Of a stretch of 64,000 nucleotides of DNA, positions 52,545 through 61,029 are shown in pieces. Within the stretch, counting starts at the first letter, position 1. Every line of letters starts with the position of its first letter. The stretch lies in assembly GCF_002025255.2 (NCBI RefSeq), contig NZ_CP054587.1:2542001-2606000 (forward strand), in the 5' to 3' direction. The notes under the pieces are model-generated. The model was given only the letters and a program-made list of their open reading frames with translations. It did no database searches and was not told where the DNA came from. A program made the translations under genes and the position numbers. Source of the stretch: Halolamina sp. CBA1230 (GTDB lineage: Archaea; Halobacteriota; Halobacteria; Halobacteriales; Haloferacaceae).

Positions 52545-52988
52545 GTGAAGGAGTACGAGCGCAAGCAACTGCTCGAACGGGTCGGCCGCGAGGGCGCCAC
52601 GATCGGCGCCGACATCCCCGAGGAGATCGAGGTGCAGGGCGACACCCTCGAGCTCCGGCAGTTCGTCTTCGAGATCAAGCGCCGCGACACCGTCCCCGCC
52701 GAGGAGCGCGAGCGCGTCGACGAGGCGAAGAAGAACCTCCGACGCGAGCGCAACGAACGCCTCGAGCTGATCGAGGAGGGGGAGGTCAGCTACGAGCGCG
52801 GCGAGGAGCTCGCCCGCAGCATCGTCGGCATCGACCGCGCGCTGAACGCGCTCGAACAGCTCGAACCCGTCGACCTCGAGGGCGAAGCCGCCCGAAAGGA
52901 GACCGCCGACCAGAAGCGCTGGATGAACTTCCTCCAGCAGGCGCTCGGCCACGACGACGACGGCAGCCCGCGGCGGAGTTCGCTCTGA
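52545..52988 (+). CDS. DUF5788-like haloarchaeal protein
   Basis: 147 residues, almost entirely charged helices: MKEYERKQLLERVGREGATIGADIPEEIEVQG at the start, then FEIKRRDTVPAEERERVDEAKKNLRRERNERLELIEEG and AIVGIDRALNAL. It fits the haloarchaeal family DUF5788. Function unknown. It lies 42 bp upstream of polX in the same direction, so a link to DNA repair is possible by context. GTG start at 52545. Confidence 0.78.
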   Translation: MKEYERKQLLERVGREGATIGADIPEEIEVQGDTLELRQFVFEIKRRDTVPAEERERVDEAKKNLRRERNERLELIEEGEVSYERGEELARSIVGIDRALNALEQLEPVDLEGEAARKETADQKRWMNFLQQALGHDDDGSPRRSSL

Positions 52989-53030
52989 TCGCGCTCCGAC
53001 CGCAGAACCACCCGCCACCTCACCCACTTC

Positions 53031-54800
53031 ATGCCCACCAACGACGAACTCGCGACACTGCTCGAAGAGATGGCCGACCTGCTGGAGGCCGACGACGTGG
53101 AGTACAAACCCACCGCCTACCGCCGCGCCGCGGAGAACGTCCGGGAGTACCCCGAACCCGTCGAGGAGCTGGCAGCGGAGGGGGAGGACGCCGTCGCGGA
53201 GATCAACCGTGTCGGCGACGCCATCGCTGCGAAGCTGGTCGAGTACGTCGAGACCGGCGAGATCGACGAACTCGAAGAACTCCGGGAGGAGCTCCCCGTC
53301 GACATGGCCGCGCTCACGAGCGTCGAGGGCGTCGGTCCCAAGACGGTCGGCACGCTGTACGAGGAACTGGGGATCACCGACCTCGACGAACTCGAGGACG
53401 CCGCGCGGAACGGCGAGATACGGGAAGTCGAGGGGTTCGGCCCCAAGACCGAGCAGAACATCCTCGACGGGATCGACTTCGCCCGACAGGCCCACCAGCG
53501 CACGCTGCTCGGCACGGGTCGCCCGCTGGGCGAGGCCGCCCGCGACTTCCTCACGGGCATCGATACCGTCGAGGAAGCCGAACTCGCGGGCTCGAACCGA
53601 CGCTGGAAGGAGACGATCGGCGACGTGGACGTGCTCGCGGCCAGCGACGACGGCGAGGCGGTCGTCGGCGCCTTTCTCGACTGGGAGGACTCCGCGGAGA
53701 CTATCGAGTCCGGACCCACCAAAGCCAGCCTCCGGACCGGCGACGGCGTCCGTGTCGACCTCCGGGTCGTCGACCCCTCGGAGTTCGGCGCGGCGCTGCA
53801 GTACTTCACCGGCAGCCGCGACCACAACATCCACCTCCGGAACGTCGCCATCGACCGTGACCTGAAACTGAACGAGTACGGCTGCTTCGACGTCTCCGAG
53901 GTCGATAACCCCGATTCGGGTCAGCGCGTCGGCGAACGCGTCGCCGGGGAGACTGAGGAGGGGATGTACGCCGCGCTGGACCTCCCCCTGATCCCGCCCG
54001 AGCTCCGGGAGAACACCGGCGAGATCGAGGCCGCCAGCGACGGGAACCTGCCGGATCTGATCGAGGAGTCCGACATCCGCGGCGACCTCCACGCCCACAC
54101 GGAGTGGTCCGACGGCGACGCGACCGTCGAGGAGATGGCGTTCGGCGCCGCGGCGTTCGGCCATGACCACCTCGCGATCACCGACCACGCCGAGGGGCCG
54201 GGCGTGTTCGGCAACACCGGGCTCTCGCCCGAGGAGGTGCGCGAGCAGGCTGACGCCGTCGACGAGGCTCGCGACGCGCTCGACGACGCGGGGCACGACC
54301 TCGAACTGCTCCACGGCGTCGAGACCAACATCGATGCCGACGGCGGGCTCTCGACGCCGGACGATCTGCTCGCGGAGCTCGACGTCGTCGTCGCCTCGCC
54401 CCACGCCGCGCTGGATCAGGACCGCGAGGACGCCACCGAGCGACTCCTCGCCGCGATACAGCATCCCGAGACGGATATCCTCGGCCACCCGACCGGCCGA
54501 CTCATCAACGAGCGCCCGGGGCTCTCGCCCGACTTCGAGCGACTGGCCGGGGCCGCAGCCGACGCCGACACCGCACTCGAACTCAACGCCAGCCCCAGCC
54601 GGCTCGATCTCCCGGACTCCGCAGTCCGAGTCGCGGTCGAGGCCGGCGCCACGATCGTGATCGACACTGACGCCCATCGACCGGGCGCGTTCTCGGAGGT
54701 CCGTTTCGGCGTCCACACCGCTCGCCGTGGCTGGGCCGAGACCGACGACGTGCTCACGGCCCGCGACGCCGACGGCGTTCGGGCGTTCCTCGACCAGTGA
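53031..54800 (+). CDS. polX: DNA polymerase X with PHP domain (PolX)
   Basis: 589 residues. N-terminal helical 8-kDa domain (LLEEMADLLEADDVEYKPTAYRRAAENV), HhH motifs (LTSVEGVGPKTV; VEGFGPKTEQNI), the polymerase palm around residues 170-310 (SNRRWKETIGDVDVLAAS with the catalytic DVD), and a C-terminal PHP nuclease: DIRGDLHAHTEWSDG (about 348-362), ITDHAEG, HGVETNI, SPHAAL, GHPTGR and IDTDAH. It fills short gaps and removes 3' blocks in base-excision repair. GTG/TGA overlap with the next gene. Confidence 0.95.
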   Translation: MPTNDELATLLEEMADLLEADDVEYKPTAYRRAAENVREYPEPVEELAAEGEDAVAEINRVGDAIAAKLVEYVETGEIDELEELREELPVDMAALTSVEGVGPKTVGTLYEELGITDLDELEDAARNGEIREVEGFGPKTEQNILDGIDFARQAHQRTLLGTGRPLGEAARDFLTGIDTVEEAELAGSNRRWKETIGDVDVLAASDDGEAVVGAFLDWEDSAETIESGPTKASLRTGDGVRVDLRVVDPSEFGAALQYFTGSRDHNIHLRNVAIDRDLKLNEYGCFDVSEVDNPDSGQRVGERVAGETEEGMYAALDLPLIPPELRENTGEIEAASDGNLPDLIEESDIRGDLHAHTEWSDGDATVEEMAFGAAAFGHDHLAITDHAEGPGVFGNTGLSPEEVREQADAVDEARDALDDAGHDLELLHGVETNIDADGGLSTPDDLLAELDVVVASPHAALDQDREDATERLLAAIQHPETDILGHPTGRLINERPGLSPDFERLAGAAADADTALELNASPSRLDLPDSAVRVAVEAGATIVIDTDAHRPGAFSEVRFGVHTARRGWAETDDVLTARDADGVRAFLDQ

Positions 54801-55264
54801 GCGACCCCATGAGCGAGAACGGTGACGCGGACCGCTTCCTGCTCGACGTGATGCTCGGCAAGCTCGCGACGTACCTCCGGATGTGCGGGTACGACACGGC
54901 GTACGCGCTCGATCGCGGGATCGAGGCCGACGAGGAGCTCCGACCGCTCGCCGAGTCGGAAGGCCGGACGTTACTGACACGGGACGAGGAGCTCGCGACG
55001 GCGACCGACGACGCCGTGCTGCTCACCGAACGCGAGGTCGAGCAACAGCTTCGGGAGCTCCGCGCGACGGGGGTCGAGCTCTCACTGCCCGACCATCCAC
55101 AGCGGTGTAGCGCCTGCAACGGGGAGGTCGAGCCTGCAGACCTCGACGACGCCCCCGAGCACGTTCCCGACGGCGTCGAACCGTACCGCTGTCGGGACTG
55201 TGGACAGTGGTTCTGGCGAGGATCGCACTGGGACGACGTGCAGGAAACGCTCGCGGCGATCTGA
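54797..55264 (+). CDS. Mut7-C RNase-domain protein with zinc ribbon
   Basis: 155 residues. Starts with the Mut7-C pattern RFLLDVMLGKLATYLRMCGYDT, then RTLLTRDEELA, a PIN-like fold with conserved Asp residues. A zinc ribbon follows: RCSACNGEV and YRCRDCGQWFWRGSHWD. Likely a nuclease or RNA-binding protein. GTG 54797 overlaps the polX stop; ATG 54809 is an alternative start and would remove four residues. Confidence 0.88.
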   Translation: MSDPMSENGDADRFLLDVMLGKLATYLRMCGYDTAYALDRGIEADEELRPLAESEGRTLLTRDEELATATDDAVLLTEREVEQQLRELRATGVELSLPDHPQRCSACNGEVEPADLDDAPEHVPDGVEPYRCRDCGQWFWRGSHWDDVQETLAAI

Positions 55265-55265
55265 G

Positions 55266-56363
55266 CTACTTTCGCGGGGTGTACTCGTCGCAGGCGTCCA
55301 TGTCGTCCATGAGCCCCTCGTGGAACCCACAGTAGGGCTGCATCCCCTCGTCGGTCTGGACGTACTCGAAGTGTTTGCAGGAGCCACAGTAGCTGTCCCG
55401 ATCCGGCCCGCTCGAGGCGCGCTCGGGGGTCGCCCCGGTCGGCGTCCAGTCGTCGTCGCGGCGCGGGGAGTTCCCGGTGTCGACGCCTTTGACGTTGCCC
55501 GTCGAGGGGGACCCGCTGCCGGTGCGTCCGGCGGCGTTCTCCCGGTTCTCGCGCCGGGGCGGTTTGGATCCCACCGAGTCCCCGCGCTCGTCGTCGGAAC
55601 GCGAACCGGTCGCCGACGGCTCGTCCGATCCGCTGCTGGGGCTGCTCGGCCCCGCGTCGGCGATCTCGGACCCGTCGACGAACGCGCCGCCGTTGCTCAC
55701 GCCGTTGATCGTGTTCGTCGACGCGCCGCCGTCGCTCGCGACGCTGCTGTCGCTCCCGCCGCCGGCGCCCGGACGGTCCGGGGAGTCGACTTCGGGGGTC
55801 CCGCCGAGGACGCCCATGCTGCCGGAGAACTTCGGGAGCTCGGAGGTCGGGACCTCGATCACTTTCGTCTCCCCCTGTGTGGCCACCTCGACGTGGGCAG
55901 TGCCGCCGGGGCTGTTCCGGGACTCGAAGTTGACGATCCCGGTGAACAGACACCACAGCGTCGTGATGATCCCCGCGGAGTACAGCAGCGCGACGGGGAG
56001 GGTCAGGAGCCGCTGATCCCCGAGACAGTTCGTCCCAACCCACTGGCAGGGGTAGGCGTGGGCGAACAGCGCGACCCCGAGCAGCGAGAGCGCGGCGCCG
56101 ATGACTGCCGCGACCCGGGTCCGTCGCCCCGAAGGGAGTACGGTGAAGATCCCGAGGATCGCCGCAGGGACGCCGAGCCCGGCGAGAATGCCTGCCCACT
56201 CCCACGAGGCAGTGAGCGAGGTCATCGGCGTCGTTGCCCCCACGACGATCCCGGCGATCGCGAGGAGCCCGCCGAGTGCGAACAGTCCCAGCCCCGCGTA
56301 CAGTCGTCGGAGGCTGGTCTGGAACTCCGCGTCGGGCTTGTACACCTCCGAGAGACTGGTCAT
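55266..56363 (-). CDS. Membrane protein with long disordered linker and Cys-rich tail (DUF7139-like)
   Basis: 365 residues from MTSLSEVYKPDAEF. Residues 20-160 contain about four membrane helices (LYAGLGLFALGGLLAIAGIVVG, WAGILAGLGVPAAILGIFTVL and others). Residues 190-320 are Ser/Gly/Asp-rich and disordered. The last 40 residues hold a zinc-like cluster: YCGSCKHFEY, PYCGFHEGL, ACDEY. The stop lies one base after the Mut7-C stop (convergent). Unknown function; the layout suits a surface-sensing or scaffold protein. Confidence 0.75.
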   Translation of the reverse strand: MTSLSEVYKPDAEFQTSLRRLYAGLGLFALGGLLAIAGIVVGATTPMTSLTASWEWAGILAGLGVPAAILGIFTVLPSGRRTRVAAVIGAALSLLGVALFAHAYPCQWVGTNCLGDQRLLTLPVALLYSAGIITTLWCLFTGIVNFESRNSPGGTAHVEVATQGETKVIEVPTSELPKFSGSMGVLGGTPEVDSPDRPGAGGGSDSSVASDGGASTNTINGVSNGGAFVDGSEIADAGPSSPSSGSDEPSATGSRSDDERGDSVGSKPPRRENRENAAGRTGSGSPSTGNVKGVDTGNSPRRDDDWTPTGATPERASSGPDRDSYCGSCKHFEYVQTDEGMQPYCGFHEGLMDDMDACDEYTPRK

Positions 56364-56484
56364 GTGCAGGGTGTCGGGCCCCACGGACAAAAAGCCGTAC
56401 GTCAGACATGTATCAGCGAACGGATGGGTGGACGGCGTCGGCGTTATCGAAAGCGTTACCGTCGGGACAGCCGACGTGCCCGGT

Positions 56485-56775
56485 ATGAGCGAAGAGGAAA
56501 CCGAGGAGGAAGCCGAAGAGCCGGCCGTCGAGCTCGGTGAGGGTGCCGACGTCGAGGGCGCGCCGATCGCCCGCGTCGCCGCGCGACTCACCTGGCCCCA
56601 GGAGCGCAGCCGTATCGTCGAGAAGGAGGGCGACGCCACCATCCGGACGCCCGACGGACCCCGAACCCTGAGCGAGCTGCTTGAGGAGACGGACACCACC
56701 TACTTCGACACCCGGCAGACGTTCGTCGAAGCCGTCGAGGACGTGGTCGGTCGCGGCCCGATCGCGACCGAGTAG
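56485..56775 (+). CDS. DUF5789-like small haloarchaeal protein
   Basis: 96 residues: a very acidic N-terminus (MSEEETEEEAEEPAVELGEG), then VARLTWPQERSRIVEKEGDATIRTPDGPRTLSELLEET and FDTRQTFVEAVEDVVG. It fits haloarchaeal DUF5789-type proteins (about 90-100 residues, function unknown). It is convergent with nreA, 6 bp away. Confidence 0.75.
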   Translation: MSEEETEEEAEEPAVELGEGADVEGAPIARVAARLTWPQERSRIVEKEGDATIRTPDGPRTLSELLEETDTTYFDTRQTFVEAVEDVVGRGPIATE

Positions 56776-56781
56776 CGCGGC

Positions 56782-58041
56782 TCAGAACTCCAGCAGGCTC
56801 GACTGGAGCCCCGCGGCCATCGTCGACTTCCTCCGCAGGCGCCCCTCCGAGACCGGCAGGTGGGTACAGACCTCGCTGATCGCGCCCGACAGCGTCTCCG
56901 CGGTGCCGTGTTCGCCCTCGAACGCGTGGCGCACGGCCTCCCGGACCTGCCAGACGCCCACCGGACCCCAGTAGTCGTCCGAGACGTGCCGGAGGACGAG
57001 CGCCTTCGCCTGCCGATCGATCTCCGAGAGGTGTTCGAGCACGCCGAGGCGGGCGGCGTAGTACGCGCCCGCCGTCTCGTCGACGTACCCCGTCCGCCCC
57101 TCGAACTTCTCGTGGGCGCTGGCCAGGTAGATGCCGGCCTCGGGGTCGGGGTTCCAGATGCTGCCGGGCGCCTTCATCTCGACCAGTTCGTACTCCCAGT
57201 TGCCCGGCGCGAGGATCACCCAGAAGCTGTTGCCGAGATACTCGTTGTGGTGGACCTGGACGGTGTCGACGCTCTGGGTCCCGCGGAGCGTCCCGCGGAG
57301 GTACTGGCCGACCGTGTCGTCGACGGCCGTGATCGACCACCGCGTGGGGACGAGCTTCCGGTTCTCGGCCTGGCCCAGCGCGCCCGCCGAGAGGATCGTG
57401 TTGATGTCGTACACGTCGAACCCGCGGCGGTAGAGGTAGTTGATCGCGCCCTGGGCCTGCCAGTCGTCGTCCTCGAGCGTCTTCTCGACGGGGCGAGGGA
57501 CGTGAGGGTTCTCCGTGAGGTCCGCGGACTGCGCCGTCGCTCGTGGACCCACGGGTGTCGCCACGTCGTCCCGGGAGACGTCGTAGTCCACGTCCGGCCG
57601 GTCGTCGAGCCCGACCTCGACGCCGACCGGACGGTCGGCGATCGCGATCTCGCGCTGGACGCCGGTGAACCCGTCCCACGCGTCGTGGACGTCGACGCCG
57701 ACGCCCGTCCGGTTCGAGTTCAGCAGGCTGGTCCGGCGCTCGAACACGTCGGCGATCCCGACCCCCTCGTCGTACCACTCGCCGCTGGTCTCGAACTGGC
57801 TGGCGTCGTCCTCGTGGCCGACCGGCGAGAGGATCCCCGTCGACACCTTGGGGTAGTCCGATCGGCCGACGAAGATGGAGGGGGAGACGCTCCCGACGAG
57901 CGCGTCGTCGGTGACGTGCTCCTCGAAGCGGCTCTCGAACTCCTCCAAGTGGTCGAGTATCTCGTAGTTCTTCTCCTCGGCGAGGCGCCGGCGTTCGGCG
58001 GCCTCGTCCGCCTCGTACTCGAGATACTCGTCCAGCCGCAT
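56782..58041 (-). CDS. nreA: Nre family DNA repair protein (NreA) with PIP-box
   Basis: 419 residues. Nre signature SPSIFVGRSDYPKVSTGILSP at about residues 52-72 and C-terminal conserved blocks (NYLYRRGFDVYDINTILSAGALGQ; NEYLGNSFWVILAPGNWEYE; HEKFEGRTGYVDETAGAYYAARLGVLEHL). The protein ends LQSSLLEF, which contains QxxLxxF, the PCNA-interacting motif that archaeal NreA carries at its C-terminus. It acts in DNA damage repair through the sliding clamp. The N-terminal zinc finger of some Nre proteins is not visible. Start MRLDEYLEYE at 58041. Confidence 0.9.
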   Translation of the reverse strand: MRLDEYLEYEADEAAERRRLAEEKNYEILDHLEEFESRFEEHVTDDALVGSVSPSIFVGRSDYPKVSTGILSPVGHEDDASQFETSGEWYDEGVGIADVFERRTSLLNSNRTGVGVDVHDAWDGFTGVQREIAIADRPVGVEVGLDDRPDVDYDVSRDDVATPVGPRATAQSADLTENPHVPRPVEKTLEDDDWQAQGAINYLYRRGFDVYDINTILSAGALGQAENRKLVPTRWSITAVDDTVGQYLRGTLRGTQSVDTVQVHHNEYLGNSFWVILAPGNWEYELVEMKAPGSIWNPDPEAGIYLASAHEKFEGRTGYVDETAGAYYAARLGVLEHLSEIDRQAKALVLRHVSDDYWGPVGVWQVREAVRHAFEGEHGTAETLSGAISEVCTHLPVSEGRLRRKSTMAAGLQSSLLEF

Positions 58042-58284
58042 CACTCCGCAGTCGGCGCTGCGTGGGCTTGAAAGTTCTGTGCGTGGCACTCTCGACAGTC
58101 ACGCACAGGTAGCGAACGGCGTCACGAACGCATCCCGGCCGGTGTGTCGCGCTCCCGCCTCGGCCGAACCGGGGTGATCTCTCAGCGCATACCGTCGTTG
58201 GTCGCGTTCCCGTACTTGAACGTGGGGGATGGTTCGGGACACGCGAGTGGTGGTAACTGCGGGACGGCGCACTCGGAGCGAACC

Positions 58285-58294
58285 GCCTTTACTC
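58285..58294 (+). promoter_or_regulatory. Candidate promoter of rnhA
   Basis: GCCTTTACTC, centred about 26 bp before ATG 58315, fits a leaderless transcript of the rnhA operon. Confidence 0.35.
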
Positions 58295-58314
58295 GCCGGG
58301 CGGGTAGCGAACCC

Positions 58315-58908
58315 ATGCCGACCGTCACTGTCGACCCCGCGGACGCCCGCGAGCGCCTCCGCGAGGCCGGCGTCGAGATCCGGGAGGGGAACACCGACCA
58401 CGAGCGCTGGCGGGCCGAACACGGCGACGCCGTCGCGGTCGCGTACGACGACAAGGTCGTCGTCCAGGGGAGTTCGCCCACGGATCTCACGCTCCTCCTG
58501 AAGAACGGCGGCGGCCGCGCCCACGTCTACTTCGACGGCGCCAGCCGGGGGAACCCCGGGCCGGCGGCCGTCGGCTGGGCGATCGTCAGCAGCGACGGCG
58601 TCGTCGCCGAGGGGGGCGAGACGATCGGCCGCCGGACGAACAACCAGGCGGAGTACGAGGCGCTGCTGCGGGCGCTTCGAGCCGCCAAGGATCTCGGCCT
58701 TGAGGAGGTCGACGTCCGCGGCGACTCCCAGCTCGTCGTCAAACAGCTCCGGGGCGAGTGGAACACCAACGACCCCGAACTCAAGGAGCTGCGCGTCACC
58801 GCCCGGGAGCTGCTCCGGGCGTTCGACCGCTGGGACGTCGAGCACGTTCCGCGGGAGATAAACGACCGCGCAGACGATCTGGCGAACGAGGCACTCGATG
58901 ACCGATAG
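58315..58908 (+). CDS. rnhA: Ribonuclease HI
   Basis: 197 residues. The first 65 residues form the haloarchaeal N-terminal extension. The RNase H domain has YFDGASRGNPGPAAVGW (catalytic Asp, about residue 74), NQAEYEALLRAL (catalytic Glu), RGDSQLVVKQL (catalytic Asp) and ending NDRADDLANEAL (catalytic Asp). It cleaves RNA in RNA-DNA hybrids. It overlaps the next gene by 11 bp. The same neighbourhood (rnhA, PadR regulator, pyrophosphatase) is known from Halobacterium. Confidence 0.94.
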   Translation: MPTVTVDPADARERLREAGVEIREGNTDHERWRAEHGDAVAVAYDDKVVVQGSSPTDLTLLLKNGGGRAHVYFDGASRGNPGPAAVGWAIVSSDGVVAEGGETIGRRTNNQAEYEALLRALRAAKDLGLEEVDVRGDSQLVVKQLRGEWNTNDPELKELRVTARELLRAFDRWDVEHVPREINDRADDLANEALDDR

Positions 58909-59524
58909 CGAGCCAGAGACGGCCGAACGAACCGACCCGGAGGAGGAGCGCGTGCCGGATATCCCGGCCGACGCGGTCGACGAGGTCGAACGACTGACTC
59001 GGCTGGCGCGGGCCGCCGAGCGCCGCGAGGACGACGCCGCGGTCGAGGAGGCGTCGGTGTACCGGGAGCGACGCGAGGAGCTCGTCGAGGAGTACGACTA
59101 CGAGACCCGGCTCCGCGACGAGGACGACACGCTCGTGCTCTACCCCGAGGAGTGGCTGGTGGACGGCGTCGTCCAACTCGACCGCGTCGAGGAGACCGAC
59201 CGCGCGGTCGAGATCTCCCTCTCGGGCCCGGGCGACCCCGAGCGCTGGCAGGAGATCGCCGACCACAACGACGACCTCGTCGACGCCGTCGCCGAGGAGC
59301 ATCCGGATCACGAGGCCAACGCCCGCGCGCTGGCGGATTTCGCCAGCAACCACTACGCCAAGCCCGTCGAGAAGCTGACCGTCGAGGAGGTGGAGGTGTT
59401 CCTCGACGAGTACTACCCGCGCAACACGTGGCCCAGCGAGGCGGACGCGTCGCTGATCGAGACGTCCGTCCGAAAGCTGTTCGCGGCGGCGGATTCCGAG
59501 CCGCCGGCGCCGGTCGAGAACTGA
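58898..59524 (+). CDS. rnhA-operon protein (DUF7108-like)
   Basis: 208 residues, acidic and helical: VDEVERLTRLARAAERREDDAAVEEASVYRERREELVEEYDYETRLR..., then LVLYPEEWLVDGVVQLDRVEETDRAVEISLSGPGD, and a C-terminal helical domain ALADFASNHYAKPVEKLTVEEVEVFLDEYYPRNTWP. No catalytic motif recognised. Start inside rnhA (11-bp overlap) shows translational coupling; a role with RNase H is implied only by context. Confidence 0.75.
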   Translation: MTDSEPETAERTDPEEERVPDIPADAVDEVERLTRLARAAERREDDAAVEEASVYRERREELVEEYDYETRLRDEDDTLVLYPEEWLVDGVVQLDRVEETDRAVEISLSGPGDPERWQEIADHNDDLVDAVAEEHPDHEANARALADFASNHYAKPVEKLTVEEVEVFLDEYYPRNTWPSEADASLIETSVRKLFAAADSEPPAPVEN

Positions 59525-59531
59525 GCCGGCG

Positions 59532-59894
59532 TTAGAGCTGTTCGTCGACGATCTCGCTGATCTCGTCGGCGCGGCTCTCGTCGGTCACGTACCGGGAGAG
59601 CGTCCACTCGAGGCTGTCGAGAACCGCCTCGCGGCCCTTCTCGGTCAGCTCGTACTGGTTCGTTCGCTTGTCGAGTTCGCTCTTCTCGACCAGATCCAGC
59701 TCGACCAGATCGTCGAGGTTCGGGTAGAGTCGGCCGTGGTTCACTTCGTTCCCGTAGAACGCCTCGAGCTCGCGTTTGATCGCGAGCCCGTACATCGCCT
59801 CCTCGGAGAGGATGACGAGGATGTTCTGCTGGAACGCTGTGAGATCGCGTGCGATACCCGGCTCTTCGTCGTTGACCGCTTCTGCCTCTGACAT
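59532..59894 (-). CDS. rosR: PadR-family regulator, RosR orthologue candidate
   Basis: 120 residues. Winged helix: LTAFQQNILVILSEEAMYGLAIKRELE (PadR YGL block), NHGRLYPNLDDLVELDLVEK and the wing RTNQYELTEKGREAV, with a C-terminal dimerisation helix. In Halobacterium salinarum the PadR-type regulator RosR, which controls the response to reactive oxygen, is encoded next to rnhA and the pyrophosphatase, as here; that synteny and the sequence type support orthology. Start MSEAEAVND at 59894. A palindrome ACCGT-GAA-ACGGT at 59927-59939 lies just upstream and may be its operator. Confidence 0.8.
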   Translation of the reverse strand: MSEAEAVNDEEPGIARDLTAFQQNILVILSEEAMYGLAIKRELEAFYGNEVNHGRLYPNLDDLVELDLVEKSELDKRTNQYELTEKGREAVLDSLEWTLSRYVTDESRADEISEIVDEQL

Positions 59895-60025
59895 TGTTGG
59901 GTGTGGCACTGTCCGCTCCCCCCACCACCGTGAAACGGTAGACCCCCCTTCCCGGGGTGCTACCGCCGAATACACACAGTTCGGGGTATTCGTCCAGTGC
60001 GCGTGGGAAATGGTACTCGTCCCAA

Positions 60026-60075
60026 CCTAAAAGCGTTTTCGCCCGGACAGAAACGTCCCGAAAAGCATTTGCCCG
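60026..60075 (+). promoter_or_regulatory. Candidate promoters of ppa with a duplicated box
   Basis: Two similar boxes, CCTAAAAGCGTTTTCGCCCG at 60026-60045 and GAAAAGCATTTGCCCG at 60059-60074, lie before ATG 60098. The second has the best spacing for a start site near 60091. The duplication could give two start sites or a regulator site. Confidence 0.4.
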
Positions 60076-60097
60076 GCTTGGCGGAACCTCAGAGGGC

Positions 60098-60628
60098 ATG
60101 ACGAACCTCTGGGAAGACCTGGAAACCGGGCCGGACGCGCCCGAGGAGATCTACGCGGTCGTGGAGTGTCTCAAAGGCGAGCGCAACAAGTACGAGTACG
60201 ACAAGGACGTCCCCGGCGTCGTGCTCGATCGCGTGCTGCACTCGAACGTCCACTACCCCTACGACTACGGCTTCATCCCCCAGACCTACTACGACGACGA
60301 GGACCCGTTCGACGTGATGGTAATGGTCGAGGACGCGACGTTCCCCGGCTGCGTGATCGAGGCCCGCCCGGTCGCGCTGATGAAGATGGACGACGACGGC
60401 GAGCAGGACGACAAAGTCATCGCGGTCCCCAGCGAGGACCCCCGCTTCGACCACATCCAGGACATCGACGACATCCCCCAGCAGACGCTCGACGAGATCG
60501 ACGAGTTCTTCGAGACGTACAAGAACCTCGAGGAGGGGAAGGAGGTCACCACTCTGGGCTGGGAGGACAAGCAGGCCGCGCTCGACGCCGTCGAGCACGC
60601 ACAGGATCTCTACGACGAGACGTTCTAA
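60098..60628 (+). CDS. ppa: Inorganic pyrophosphatase (family I)
   Basis: 176 residues. Signature motifs: YEYDKDVPGVVLDRVLHSNVHYPYDYGFIPQTY (Lys and Tyr of the active site) and DEDPFDVMVMVED, where the Asp residues bind Mg. KVIAVPSEDPRF and HFF-type C-terminal region complete the family I fold. It pulls biosynthetic reactions by hydrolysing pyrophosphate. The protein is strongly acidic, as expected for a haloarchaeon. Start ATG 60098. Confidence 0.96.
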   Translation: MTNLWEDLETGPDAPEEIYAVVECLKGERNKYEYDKDVPGVVLDRVLHSNVHYPYDYGFIPQTYYDDEDPFDVMVMVEDATFPGCVIEARPVALMKMDDDGEQDDKVIAVPSEDPRFDHIQDIDDIPQQTLDEIDEFFETYKNLEEGKEVTTLGWEDKQAALDAVEHAQDLYDETF

Positions 60629-60930
60629 CCAGTCACGGCTCGTGACCAGCGAGCGACGTCATGTCGCTCGTTCGGAGCGTATTGCCGTGACTGTGTGATG
60701 ACCAACTGCGGCTCGGGACCGCGCTACCGACGCCGCTTCGCACGCGCTCTTCGGCCCGACGAGTGCGTCGGGCCACCCGGTACGCTCCCGTCGCCGATGC
60801 GCCCCAGTTCTCCCTCACAGCTTCGCCGATACCCACGAGACATGGGTATACCTGCGACGTATCAGTCGCTGCCGATCGATACGTTATGCGTATGGGTAAT
60901 CTCTTGAGTGGTGAGGCCCGAACGTCGCAC
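60629..60930. other. Intergenic stretch with nested palindrome and an operator-like repeat
   Basis: After ppa, CAGTCACGGC (60630-60639) pairs with GCCGTGACTG (60684-60693), and inside it GAGCGAC/GTCGCTC forms a second hairpin; this may be a terminator or RNA-processing structure. At 60829-60849 there is a perfect inverted repeat ATACCCA-N7-TGGGTAT, with a half site TATGGGTAAT near 60894. No gene longer than the 32-codon frame at 60931. Confidence 0.5.
60829..60849. promoter_or_regulatory. Perfect inverted repeat, candidate operator
   Basis: ATACCCA and TGGGTAT, exact complements separated by 7 bp, about 80 bp before the tiny gene at 60931. The spacing suits a dimeric HTH regulator. Confidence 0.4.
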
Positions 60931-61029
60931 ATGGCCACGAAGCAGCACTCCGTCGGCATCGACCACGTCACCGTCGTCCCCGAACCGGCGGCACGAGCCG
61001 ACGAGAGCGAGGACGACGACGAGAGCTAG
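60931..61029 (+). CDS. Tiny acidic protein (32 aa), tentative
   Basis: 32 residues: MATKQHSVGIDHVTVVPEP, then ARADESEDDDES. Composition (Val-rich strand and acidic tail, GC-rich third positions) looks haloarchaeal. Its stop overlaps the stop of the convergent aminotransferase by two bases in a shared CTAG. An operator-like inverted repeat lies upstream. No homologue known to me; it could be chance. Confidence 0.35.
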   Translation: MATKQHSVGIDHVTVVPEPAARADESEDDDES

